NCBI GenBank assembly: GCA_041737835.1
Contig: JBGSQY010000004.1
Source of the DNA: Bythopirellula sp041737835
GTDB lineage: Bacteria; Planctomycetota; Planctomycetia; Pirellulales; Lacipirellulaceae
Reading direction: 5' to 3' (one strand)
Length of the DNA stretch: 64,000 bases
This document shows, in pieces, positions 50,155-57,602 of the stretch (the stretch's first letter is position 1; every line of letters begins with the position of its first letter). The position numbers and the translations under genes were made by a program. Under the pieces are notes generated by a model. That model worked only from the letters and a program-made list of their open reading frames with translations. It was not told where the DNA came from and did not search any database.

Positions 50155-50472
50155 ATGGCAACCGCCACCAAGAAGAAGAGCAAGGTCACGCTGCAACCCC
50201 TGGGCGACAAAGTCGTCGTCGAGCGTGAAGAATCCCTCGACAAGACCGCCGGCGGTATCTTTCTGCCTGACTCGGCCAAGGATAAGCCATCTCGCGGCAC
50301 GATCATCGCCATTGGCAACGGCAAGTTGCTCGACGACGGCACCCGCGGCGCGATGCAAGTCAAAAAGGGCGACCGTGTCCTCTTCACCAGCTACGCCCCC
50401 GAAGCAATCAGCATCGACGACGAAGAATATCTGCTCATGAGCGAGAGCGACATCCTCGCGGTGATTGAATAA
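50155..50472 (+). CDS. groES: Co-chaperonin GroES
   Basis: This 105-residue protein, with the usual length plus a short lysine-rich N-terminal extension (MATATKKKSK), caps GroEL during folding. Hallmarks are LQPLGDKVVVERE, the mobile loop KTAGGIFLPDSAKDKPSRG and the C-terminal DEEYLLMSESDILAVI. ATG 50155 has GGAGG nine bases upstream; the frame upstream to 50098 is not needed. GroEL follows after a 123-base gap containing an inverted repeat. Confidence 0.95.
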   Translation: MATATKKKSKVTLQPLGDKVVVEREESLDKTAGGIFLPDSAKDKPSRGTIIAIGNGKLLDDGTRGAMQVKKGDRVLFTSYAPEAISIDDEEYLLMSESDILAVIE

Positions 50473-50488
50473 TCCAATAGAGATCAGG

Positions 50489-50546
50489 GGGTCGGAGGCC
50501 AGAGGTCAGTGTTTTTTCTGACCTCTCACCACTGGCCTCCGACCTC
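50489..50546. repeat. Inverted heptanucleotide repeat between groES and groEL
   Basis: The left arm GGTCGGAGGCCAGAGGTCAG (50490-50509) and right arm CTGACCT, CTCACCA, CTGGCCT, CCGACCT (50518-50546) form a stem around TGTTTTTT. If transcribed it would be a hairpin within the groESL mRNA. AACTCAT/AACTCGT heptamers follow (50556-50580). Confidence 0.75.
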
Positions 50547-50595
50547 TTCAACACATAACACGCAACTCATAACTCGTAACTAAGGAAATTAATCA

Positions 50596-52215
50596 ATGGC
50601 CAAAATGATCGCTTTCGATCAAGAAGCTCGCGATGCCATGCGTCGCGGCGTCGGCAAACTGGCCCGCGCGGTCAAAATCACGCTCGGTCCCAAGGGCCGC
50701 AACGTCATCCTGCAAAAATCCTTTGGCTCGCCGACCGTCACCAAAGACGGCGTCTCGGTCGCCAAGGAAATCGAACTTGAAGACACCTATGAAAACATGG
50801 GTGCTCAAATGGTCAAAGAAGTTGCCAGCCGCACGAGCGACGTCGCTGGCGACGGCACTACCACCGCCACCGTCCTTGCCGAAGCGATCTTCAACGAAGG
50901 TCTCAAGGCCGTCGTTGCGGGCGTGAATCCCGTGCAAATGAAGCAGGGCATCGAGAAGGCCGTCGAAGACATCACCGCCGAACTCAAGAAGATGGCCGTG
51001 AAGATTAAGACCTCCGAAGAGATGGCCCAAGTCGGTACGGTGGCCTCGAACGGCGACCGCGAAATTGGCGACATGCTCGCCAAGGCCATGGAAAAGGTCG
51101 GCAAAGACGGCGTGATCACCGTCGACGAAGGCAAGAGCCTGGCCACTGAAGTCGAATGGGTCGAAGGTATGCAGTTCGACCGCGGCTATCTGTCGCCTTA
51201 CTTCGTGACCGACAGCACCAGCATGGAATGTGTGCTCGAAGATTGCTACGTCCTGGTTCACGAAAAGAAGATCAGCAACATCAAGGATTTGGTTCCTTGC
51301 TTGGAAGCCGTCGTTAACAGCGGCAAGCCGTTGTTGATCGTCGCTGAAGACATCGAAGGCGAAGCTTTGGCAACGCTCGTGATCAATCGCCTGCGTGGCA
51401 CGTTCCAAGTCTGTGCCGTGAAGGCCCCCGGCTTTGGCGATCGTCGTAAGGCTCAACTCGAAGACATCGCGACCCTCACCGGTGGTCAAGCGATCTTCGA
51501 AGATCTCGGCATCAAGCTCGAAAGCGTCGGACTCAAGGAACTCGGCCGCGCAAAGAAGGTGATCGTCGAGAAGGACAACACCACGATCATCGAAGGCGCC
51601 GGCAAGAGCGATGCCATCAAGGGTCGCATCGAGCAGATTCGCCGCGAGATTGAAAACACCTCCAGCGACTACGACAAGGAAAAGTTGGAAGAGCGTTTGG
51701 CGAAGCTCGCCGGCGGCGTGGCCAAGGTCAACGTCGGTGCCGCGACCGAAAGCGAAATGAAGGAAAAGAAAGCCCGCGTCGAAGACGCCCTGCATGCCAC
51801 ACGTGCGGCCGTCGAAGAAGGCATTCTCCCCGGTGGTGGCGTCGCCCTGTTGCGGGCGAGCAAGGCTGCCAAGCCTGATGGCCTCAGCCACGATCAGGAA
51901 GTCGGCTACAAGATCGTCGTGCGTGCTTGCCGCGCCCCTCTGACCGCAATCGCTGCGAACGCTGGCCAAGACGGCGGCATCGTGTGCGAAAAGGTCGGCG
52001 AAGCCAAGGGCAACAACGGGTACAACGCCGCGACCGACGTCTACGAAGACATGGTCAAAGCGGGCGTGATCGACCCAACGAAGGTGACTCGCACGGCACT
52101 GCAAAACGCCGCGAGCGTGGCAACCTTGTTGTTAACTTCGGACGCGTTGATCGCCGAGGCCCCCAAGAAGGACAAGAAAGCCGCCGCAGCCCCCGGCATG
52201 GACGACATGTATTGA
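50596..52215 (+). CDS. groEL: Chaperonin GroEL
   Basis: This 539-residue ATP-dependent folding chaperone has all the family marks: LGPKGRNV near residue 31, the ATP-binding DGVSVAKEIEL and VAGDGTTTATVLA, the conserved GGAAK-equivalent region VGAATESEMKEKKARVEDALHATRAA and GILPGGGVAL. The C-terminus is short, ending PGMDDMY rather than a long GGM repeat. AAGGA lies nine bases before ATG 50596. It is downstream of groES in the usual order. Some planctomycetes carry several groEL copies; only this one is in the window. Confidence 0.97.
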   Translation: MAKMIAFDQEARDAMRRGVGKLARAVKITLGPKGRNVILQKSFGSPTVTKDGVSVAKEIELEDTYENMGAQMVKEVASRTSDVAGDGTTTATVLAEAIFNEGLKAVVAGVNPVQMKQGIEKAVEDITAELKKMAVKIKTSEEMAQVGTVASNGDREIGDMLAKAMEKVGKDGVITVDEGKSLATEVEWVEGMQFDRGYLSPYFVTDSTSMECVLEDCYVLVHEKKISNIKDLVPCLEAVVNSGKPLLIVAEDIEGEALATLVINRLRGTFQVCAVKAPGFGDRRKAQLEDIATLTGGQAIFEDLGIKLESVGLKELGRAKKVIVEKDNTTIIEGAGKSDAIKGRIEQIRREIENTSSDYDKEKLEERLAKLAGGVAKVNVGAATESEMKEKKARVEDALHATRAAVEEGILPGGGVALLRASKAAKPDGLSHDQEVGYKIVVRACRAPLTAIAANAGQDGGIVCEKVGEAKGNNGYNAATDVYEDMVKAGVIDPTKVTRTALQNAASVATLLLTSDALIAEAPKKDKKAAAAPGMDDMY

Positions 52216-52216
52216 T

Positions 52217-52281
52217 GAGTCGCGAGTTAAGGGTGGCGAGTTGTGAGAAATGACTCGCAACTCGAATCTCAAAACTCGCAG
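52217..52281. repeat. AACTCGC heptanucleotide inverted repeat after groEL
   Basis: The left arm GAGTCGCGAGTTAAGGGTGGCGAGTT and right arm of CGCAACT, CGAATCT, CAAAACT, CGCAG units follow the groEL stop directly. The same unit is found before groEL at 50556-50580. Confidence 0.7.
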
Positions 52282-52300
52282 CTATTTTGACAACTTAACG

Positions 52301-52336
52301 ACCCCGGTGGAGAGCGATCTCCATCGGGGTTTTTTT
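52301..52336 (+). terminator. Intrinsic terminator of groESL
   Basis: Stem ACCCCGGTGGAGA/TCTCCATCGGGGT (one G-T pair) with loop GCGA is followed by TTTTTTT, about 85 bases after the groEL stop. Confidence 0.93.
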
Positions 52337-52368
52337 ACCGTGACTCTCGCTAGAAAAGGAAAAAGCAG

Positions 52369-53841
52369 ATGACTCGCGAAGAACTAGTCAAAAATTATGA
52401 GAAACTCAGCTTTGGTAAAAAGGCTGGTATCGGCAGGTTAGTCACCGAAGAGATGCACGACGAGGTCTACGAATGCCTGTCAAAGCTTAACAGTGATCCA
52501 ATCACAAAGGTTCAACTCAATCAACTTCTTGTGATTTCAAAGTGCGGGAGTATATCGGACGGCTATTTTCAATACTATTGGAAAAAAATCCCGAAGCATC
52601 CATATGATGTTACGAAGGTCGAGTTCTATAACAGCAAATGGACGACTTCCGACAGCCAGCAAATAGTGGCCCACAACCATCTTAAATGGGGTTTATATCG
52701 AGTTGCCATAGATGGTTTATTATATTTTGGCAACGTGACAGCGGGCTTTAATTCTTTGAGATCAATGTCTTACGATAATCTATCGCGTTTTTTTGAACAA
52801 AAAAGATTCGACTCAGATGCAATCTCTGCCCGTGGCCCAGCCTTACCTCTCAGACAAATTACAAAAGATGATCGCTATTTAATATCTGAAATGGCATGCA
52901 AGACTTTCGGAGACGTCCCGGAAGATTCTGAAGTAGCACGCGAGCTGTTGCAAAATGCGTTGACAAAGCACTACGAAGCCGGAGGTAAAGAAATTACGTT
53001 TAAAGAACTACTGAACAACGCCATAATTGAAAAAACTAATCCCGAACAGCATATGCAATACACGCTCGCATTTGACGATGTTTTGGAAGACGAATTAGAA
53101 ACTAATGCTGATCTCGCTGGAAAGTTTGATGGTCTGCTTGAAAAATTCTACGAGGCACGGAAAAAGGCCTCTGAAAATACCGATCTGTACCTGTCGATGG
53201 TTAACGACCTTGATGTCTATGTTGCGACCAGCATGCGAACTCGCAAGAACTTCCGCGATATGGCAACAGCTTGCGAAACGATCTTCGGGGACAAAAAGGT
53301 AGAGCATCTTCATCTTAGATATTTTGATCCGACTTTAAGTGCTGCGCGCGGTCACGAAGACAAAGGACTAATAGAATGCTTGATGGTGAAGTGCGCAAAG
53401 GTTCTTGTCTACTGCGAAGGTGAAAAGGAGAGCTATGGAAAGGATGCAGAAGCAGCTATGGCGCTGAGCCTGGGTAAACCTGTAATTTTCTTCTGCGATC
53501 ATGGAAAGAAAACAAACTTCTATCGTGATGTCCACCCTCTGTCCCGATTGATTGATTTTAGAACTGGAGTCGCTGTTGGCGCAATTGTGACGGATCAAGT
53601 AGATCAAGTAGCTGAACTATTGAAGCGGATATTCGAAAATACCATGGAATACAAGATCGAGCATCATGCAAAAAGACCGGGATATTTGAAACTTATTGAA
53701 AAACTGACCGATTCCGTTGTCAGACTTCAGACAGATGATGAGCTTCTTACTTCGACTTTTTGGAATAACTACCACAACCGACAGCGCGATGGCTTTATTT
53801 CGCTTGCAGCCGGAAAGGAAGCGGAGCGACTACAAGAATGA
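52369..53841 (+). CDS. Unknown protein with nucleoside-deoxyribosyltransferase/TIR-like domain
   Basis: This 490-residue soluble protein has an N-terminal helical region (1-270) not recognised. Residues 281-375 have a Rossmann-like alternation: strand DVYVATSMR (282-290), helix KNFRDMATACETIF, strand HLHLRYFD (313-320), helix GLIECLMVKCA, strand KVLVYCEG (344-351), then GKDAEAAMALSLGKPVIFF (358-376). The last block mirrors the catalytic helix of nucleoside 2-deoxyribosyltransferases (acid, small residues, Glu, then LGKPV), with Glu361 as candidate catalytic residue. The Retron-Eco1 effector and TIR enzymes use related folds to break N-glycosidic bonds. The C-terminal 110 residues are helical. 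An AAAGGA Shine-Dalgarno precedes ATG 52369. Codon and base use are visibly AT-richer than groEL beside it, suggesting transfer. A defence effector is a hypothesis. Confidence 0.6.
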   Translation: MTREELVKNYEKLSFGKKAGIGRLVTEEMHDEVYECLSKLNSDPITKVQLNQLLVISKCGSISDGYFQYYWKKIPKHPYDVTKVEFYNSKWTTSDSQQIVAHNHLKWGLYRVAIDGLLYFGNVTAGFNSLRSMSYDNLSRFFEQKRFDSDAISARGPALPLRQITKDDRYLISEMACKTFGDVPEDSEVARELLQNALTKHYEAGGKEITFKELLNNAIIEKTNPEQHMQYTLAFDDVLEDELETNADLAGKFDGLLEKFYEARKKASENTDLYLSMVNDLDVYVATSMRTRKNFRDMATACETIFGDKKVEHLHLRYFDPTLSAARGHEDKGLIECLMVKCAKVLVYCEGEKESYGKDAEAAMALSLGKPVIFFCDHGKKTNFYRDVHPLSRLIDFRTGVAVGAIVTDQVDQVAELLKRIFENTMEYKIEHHAKRPGYLKLIEKLTDSVVRLQTDDELLTSTFWNNYHNRQRDGFISLAAGKEAERLQE

Positions 53842-53904
53842 TATGCAATGCCGTCGTACGCCCCTTCTGTGGCACGGTTCGGAACTACAAAGTGGAATTA
53901 AATC

Positions 53905-54153
53905 ATGACCATCGAAGCCACCTATCGCGACGGGGCTTTTCATCCCGTTCATCCGATTAGCCTCCCCGAGAATACCCGGGTCGAGGTGAGCGTTCCCGCG
54001 CAACTTTCTCGCGAAGAGATCATCGCCCTGCGGCCGAAGGCGCCGAAGATTACCGTCGAAGAGTTTGATGCGATTATGAAGAGAAATAAACTCTCGGCGC
54101 CGTCCTTGCCGGTCGACTTTTCTAGAGAAGACATCTATAGCGATCACGATTAA
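53905..54153 (+). CDS. DUF104-like antitoxin of a vapBC-type module
   Basis: This 82-residue protein begins MTIEATYRDGAFHPVHPISLPENTRVEVSV, the typical start of DUF104/AF2212-like antitoxins. The C-terminal 40 residues are charged and probably wrap the toxin (VEEFDAIMKRN, SLPVDFSREDIYSDHD). The stop overlaps the toxin start (TAATG). The frame is intact even though the toxin gene carries a stop. Confidence 0.82.
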   Translation: MTIEATYRDGAFHPVHPISLPENTRVEVSVPAQLSREEIIALRPKAPKITVEEFDAIMKRNKLSAPSLPVDFSREDIYSDHD

Positions 54154-54611
54154 TGTCTTATCTGTTAGATACCGGGATTTTACTTCGACTCGCTAATCCA
54201 CAGGACGTGCAGCATTAGACAGTTTCCAGCGCCGTTCGGCTGCTTATCAACCGCCAAGATGAACTGGTGATAGCTACTCAGAACGTAGCGGAATTCTGTA
54301 ACGTGTTTACTCGTCCTGTCGCAGCTAACGGATTAGGACTTTCTCCGGCCGAAGCCATTGATTTTATTCAGCAGGATATCGACCCCATTTGTCGTGTCGT
54401 CATTGATCACAAGACTGCTTACGATGAACTCAAACGCCTGATCGCCACATACTCCGTCATAGGCAAACAAGTCCACGATGCGCGGCTCGTCGCGATGATG
54501 CTTGCCTGGCAGATTGAAAGCATTCTTACGCTCAACAGCCGCGACTTCGAACGGTACGAGCCGGAAGGCATCAAAATCATCACGCCCGCGGAATTGATTG
54601 CCTCGGCTTAA
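54153..54611 (+). pseudogene. vapC: PIN-domain (VapC-like) toxin interrupted by in-frame TAG
   Basis: Starting at the ATG that overlaps the antitoxin stop, codons 1-21 read MSYLLDTGILLRLANPQDVQH, then TAG (54216-54218), then the same frame continues to 54611 for a total of 153 codons. The pieces together make a normal PIN ribonuclease: Asp6 (LLDTG), the NVAEFCNVFTRP block with its Glu, and HDARLVAMML with its Asp near 110, then ILTLNSRDFERY. Only the TAG disrupts it. A protein started inside (for example near 54267) would lack the first catalytic Asp. One base change would restore it, so this is a young lesion or a suppressed codon. Confidence 0.8.
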
Positions 54612-54722
54612 TCTCGCGATTTATTCGTGCTATTCGAATAATTCGTGGTTTCTCTGACAACTTAACATCACACATTTAACCAGCGAATTTGACCGCGCGA
54701 TGTGGTATCCTGTCTTCCTGAC

Positions 54723-54752
54723 GAGCCTCCCGCGTGAGCGGGGGGAGCTTTT
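54723..54752 (+). terminator. CCTCCCGCG hairpin before the sulfatase gene
   Basis: GAGCCTCCCGC-GTGA-GCGGGGGGAGC followed by TTTTC lies between the toxin remnant and the sulfatase start. The reverse complement of nearly the same sequence is at 5467-5491, so it is a dispersed element. It may terminate transcription from the left or lie in the sulfatase leader. Confidence 0.6.
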
Positions 54753-54779
54753 CTTTAAGACCCTTCACGAAAAAACACC

Positions 54780-56330
54780 ATGCTGCGCATTGCCTTGATC
54801 GTTCTACTTGGGCTGAAACTATTCGCGTCCAACATCTGCGTTGCCGACGATCGCCCGAATATCGTGTTCATCATGTCCGACGATCACGCTTATCAAGCGA
54901 TTTCGGCCTACGGCTCGAAGCTTAACGAAACGCCGAACATTGATCGCATCGCGAAAGACGGCCTGCGCTTTGATCGTTGCTATGTGACCAACTCGATCTG
55001 TGGGCCGAGCCGCGCGTGCATTCTCACGGGCAAATACAGCCACAAAAATGGCTATTACGCCAACGAAAAACAGTTCAACGTCGACCAACAAACTTTCCCC
55101 AAGCTCTTGCAAAAGGCCGGCTATCAAACCGCGCTCATCGGCAAGTGGCATCTGGGAACCGAGCGCAACCCGACCGGCTTCGATCATTGGCAGATCTTTC
55201 AAGGGCAGGGCCAATACTACCAGCCGCGGATGATCACCCCGCTGGGGCCAGTCGAATATGTTGGCTACGCGACGGAATTGGTGACCGACCAGTCGCTCGC
55301 CTGGCTCAAGCAGGGCCGCGATCCGCAGAAGCCTTTCTTACTGATGATGCACCACAAAGCGCCGCATCGACCTTGGGCTCCCGCGCAGGGGCATCTCAAA
55401 GATTTCGCCGACAAGGAATTCCCAGAACCGGAAACATTGTTCGATGACTACAAGAATCGGGCCTCCGCAGCCGCGCGGGCCGACATGCGGATCAGTAAAG
55501 ACATGGTCACCACGGGTCCCGATCTGAAAGCGTGGGACATGCCGCGATTCAATTCCAAAAAAGACACGCAGGACCGCAACTTCTTTTACAACCGGATGAC
55601 GGTCAAGCAAAACAAAGCCTGGAAGGACGCTTACCTCAAAAAGAACGAAGCGTTCTATCAAGACGATCCAAAGGGCGAGGCACTCACGCGGTGGAAGTAT
55701 CAGCGCTACATGCAGGATTATCTCGCTTGCGTGGCGTCGGTCGATGAAAGCGTCGGCGCGCTGCTTGATTATTTGGAGGAAAGCGGACTCGCGGATAACA
55801 CGATCGTGGTGTATTGCTCGGACCAAGGCATGTACCTGGGCGAGCATGGTTGGTTTGATAAACGTTTCATGTACGAAGAATCGCTGCGCACACCGTTATT
55901 CATTCGCTGGCCGGGGGTTACCAAGGCTGGTTCAGTGAATAACGAGATCGTGTCGAATGTCGACTTTGCGGAAACGTTTCTTGATGCCGCGAGTGTGGAG
56001 ATCCCCAAGGACATGCAGGGGAAAAGTTTTCGACCAATGCTCGCGGGGAAGACGCCCGAGGATTGGCGGAAGACGTTCTACTATCATTACTACGAAGGCA
56101 TCGACGGTTGGCATGCCGTGTGTGAACACTACGGCGTGACCGATGGTCGGCACAAACTCATTCATTACTACAGGATCGATGAATGGGAGTTATTCGACCT
56201 GGAAAAAGATCCGCAAGAATTGCACTCCGTCTACGGCGATCCCGATTACGCGACGGTGCAAAAGGCGATGAACGACGAACTCCATCGACTGCGTACGGAG
56301 CTGGACGTGAAGAGCAATGATCCCACTTGA
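54780..56330 (+). CDS. Secreted formylglycine-dependent sulfatase
   Basis: This 516-residue sulfatase has a signal peptide (hydrophobic 3-17, ending CVA). The N-terminal metal site is SDDHA (Asp34, Asp35). The maturation motif CGPSR is at 74-78, with Cys74 to be turned into formylglycine, followed by ACILTGKYSHKNG. Other active-site blocks are GKWHLG (about 121-126), MHHKAPHRPW and YCSDQGMYLGEHG (about 346-358). The C-terminal WELFDLEKDPQEL is typical of heparan- or iduronate-type sulfatases. It removes sulfate from a polysaccharide or glycoside outside the cytoplasm; the exact substrate is unknown. It heads the saccharide-use cluster. Confidence 0.92.
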   Translation: MLRIALIVLLGLKLFASNICVADDRPNIVFIMSDDHAYQAISAYGSKLNETPNIDRIAKDGLRFDRCYVTNSICGPSRACILTGKYSHKNGYYANEKQFNVDQQTFPKLLQKAGYQTALIGKWHLGTERNPTGFDHWQIFQGQGQYYQPRMITPLGPVEYVGYATELVTDQSLAWLKQGRDPQKPFLLMMHHKAPHRPWAPAQGHLKDFADKEFPEPETLFDDYKNRASAAARADMRISKDMVTTGPDLKAWDMPRFNSKKDTQDRNFFYNRMTVKQNKAWKDAYLKKNEAFYQDDPKGEALTRWKYQRYMQDYLACVASVDESVGALLDYLEESGLADNTIVVYCSDQGMYLGEHGWFDKRFMYEESLRTPLFIRWPGVTKAGSVNNEIVSNVDFAETFLDAASVEIPKDMQGKSFRPMLAGKTPEDWRKTFYYHYYEGIDGWHAVCEHYGVTDGRHKLIHYYRIDEWELFDLEKDPQELHSVYGDPDYATVQKAMNDELHRLRTELDVKSNDPT

Positions 56331-56387
56331 GCGCCACGTGCGCTTCTGCGCAACTGAAAGAATCGCCAATCTTTACCGCGCGAATCG

Positions 56388-56417
56388 TTGACAGAGTCTG
56401 GAAATCCAAGATATTAT
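56388..56417 (+). promoter_or_regulatory. Sigma-70-type promoter of the lacI-like gene
   Basis: TTGACA (56388-56393) and TATTAT (56412-56417) are separated by 18 bases, about 70 bases before the GTG start. It lies just after the sulfatase stop, so the regulator has its own promoter. Confidence 0.75.
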
Positions 56418-56421
56418 GCAG

Positions 56422-56435
56422 TGAAAGCGCTGTCA
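56422..56435. promoter_or_regulatory. LacI/GalR-type operator
   Basis: TGAAAGCGCTGTCA matches the palindromic LacI-family consensus TGAAAGCGCTTTCA at 13 of 14 bases and has the central CG. It starts four bases after the -10 box, where bound repressor would block initiation. This suggests autorepression. No second good copy was found near the other genes of the cluster. Confidence 0.72.
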
Positions 56436-56488
56436 TATTCGATGCCGCTTTTTTGGGTGCCTGCCAGGGTTTGTCGAAGGAGTGTCTT

Positions 56489-57511
56489 GTGCCAGTTTCC
56501 ATCGAAGATGTTGCTCAACGGGCGAATGTTTCGATCAGCACCGTTTCGCGCGTGCTGAATCGCCGCAATATCGTCAACGACAAGACGCGCAAGCGCGTCG
56601 AATTGGCCATTCAAGAGCTTAACTACCGGCCTAATGTTTTTGCCCGGGGATTGATGCTCCAGCAAAGCAATATCCTCGGCTTGGTGCTGCCCGACCTGCA
56701 CGGCGAGTTTTATTCCGAAATCATTCGGGGGGCGAATCTCAAAGCCCACGAACTCGGCTACCAACTGATGGTGTCGTCCGCCGGTGGCAATCACGACGGC
56801 AACACGGTGCTCTCGGCGGTTTCCAATCACGGTTTGGTCGACGGCATCGTCGTGATGGTTTCGGATATCGATTCCAAAACCAAAAAGACCTTGGGGCAGG
56901 TGATGATCCCCTTTGTCGTGCTCGATGGCCAAGTGGAAGGCGTGAAGCACGACAGCGTTGTGATCGATCAACGCCACGGCGCCGAGGCGATGGTCAAACA
57001 TCTGATCAACGATTGCGGGGCCAAGCGAATTGTGTTCGTCGGCGGCTTGAAAACCAACATCGACACGATCGATCGTTTGGAAGCCTACAAAGACGTCATG
57101 CAGCGGGCCTCGCTGCCGGTTAATGACGACGATGTTTATCATCTGGACTTCAGCTACGAAAAAGCCTTCCAACTGGCCAGCAAGCTAGTCGAAGACTGGG
57201 CCGACACGAGCGCGTTTGTGTTTGCCGCGAACGATGAAATGGCCGCCGGTATTATCGACGCCGCGATTGAGAAGGGGATTTCCGTTCCCGATCAACTCCG
57301 CGTCGTCGGTTTCGACGACACGCGAATCGCTCAAATGACCCGGCCGCGACTGACGACGGTCCATGTGCCGATGTCGAGCATGGGGGCGTTGGCCGTCGAA
57401 GTTTTGTGCCAACGGCTCAAAGATCCGCAGCGCCCACCCACGAAGATGACGCTGCAATCGGACCTGGTTGTGCGCGAATCGTGCGGCTCGGCCACGGCGG
57501 AATCGCTGTAG
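56489..57511 (+). CDS. LacI-family transcriptional regulator
   Basis: This 340-residue regulator starts at GTG 56489, chosen because GAAGGAG lies six bases upstream and the HTH then begins at residue 3 (SIEDVAQRANVSISTVSRVLN). The longer frame to 56327 adds unrelated sequence. The hinge helix (ARGLMLQQSN) and the periplasmic-binding-protein-like sensor domain (60-340) are normal, with KRIVFVGG and VVGFDDTRIAQMTRPRLTTV. It probably represses itself and senses a saccharide made or imported by the neighbouring genes. The effector is unknown. Confidence 0.9.
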   Translation: MPVSIEDVAQRANVSISTVSRVLNRRNIVNDKTRKRVELAIQELNYRPNVFARGLMLQQSNILGLVLPDLHGEFYSEIIRGANLKAHELGYQLMVSSAGGNHDGNTVLSAVSNHGLVDGIVVMVSDIDSKTKKTLGQVMIPFVVLDGQVEGVKHDSVVIDQRHGAEAMVKHLINDCGAKRIVFVGGLKTNIDTIDRLEAYKDVMQRASLPVNDDDVYHLDFSYEKAFQLASKLVEDWADTSAFVFAANDEMAAGIIDAAIEKGISVPDQLRVVGFDDTRIAQMTRPRLTTVHVPMSSMGALAVEVLCQRLKDPQRPPTKMTLQSDLVVRESCGSATAESL

Positions 57512-57602
57512 TGTGTTGTTCGAGCCGATGGCTCGATTCTTGTCTTGTTGTCTTTTCTCTAAATCTTTTCTTTAACTCGACCGTCGTTTCCTTAGGAATC
57601 AC

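Noticed and set aside
50593..52104. 503-codon open frame on the minus strand across groEL
   Set aside because: It is antisense to a certain gene. Long antisense frames are expected in GC-biased codons, and the translation (many Phe, His, Asp, Val runs) matches no family.
54267..54611. Independent short PIN-like gene starting inside the toxin frame
   Set aside because: It would lack the first catalytic Asp and an obvious Shine-Dalgarno; the region upstream in the same frame clearly belongs to the toxin, split by TAG.
54612..54779. LacI-type operator upstream of the sulfatase gene
   Set aside because: No AAAGCGCTTT-like palindrome is present; only the CCTCCCGCG hairpin is seen.
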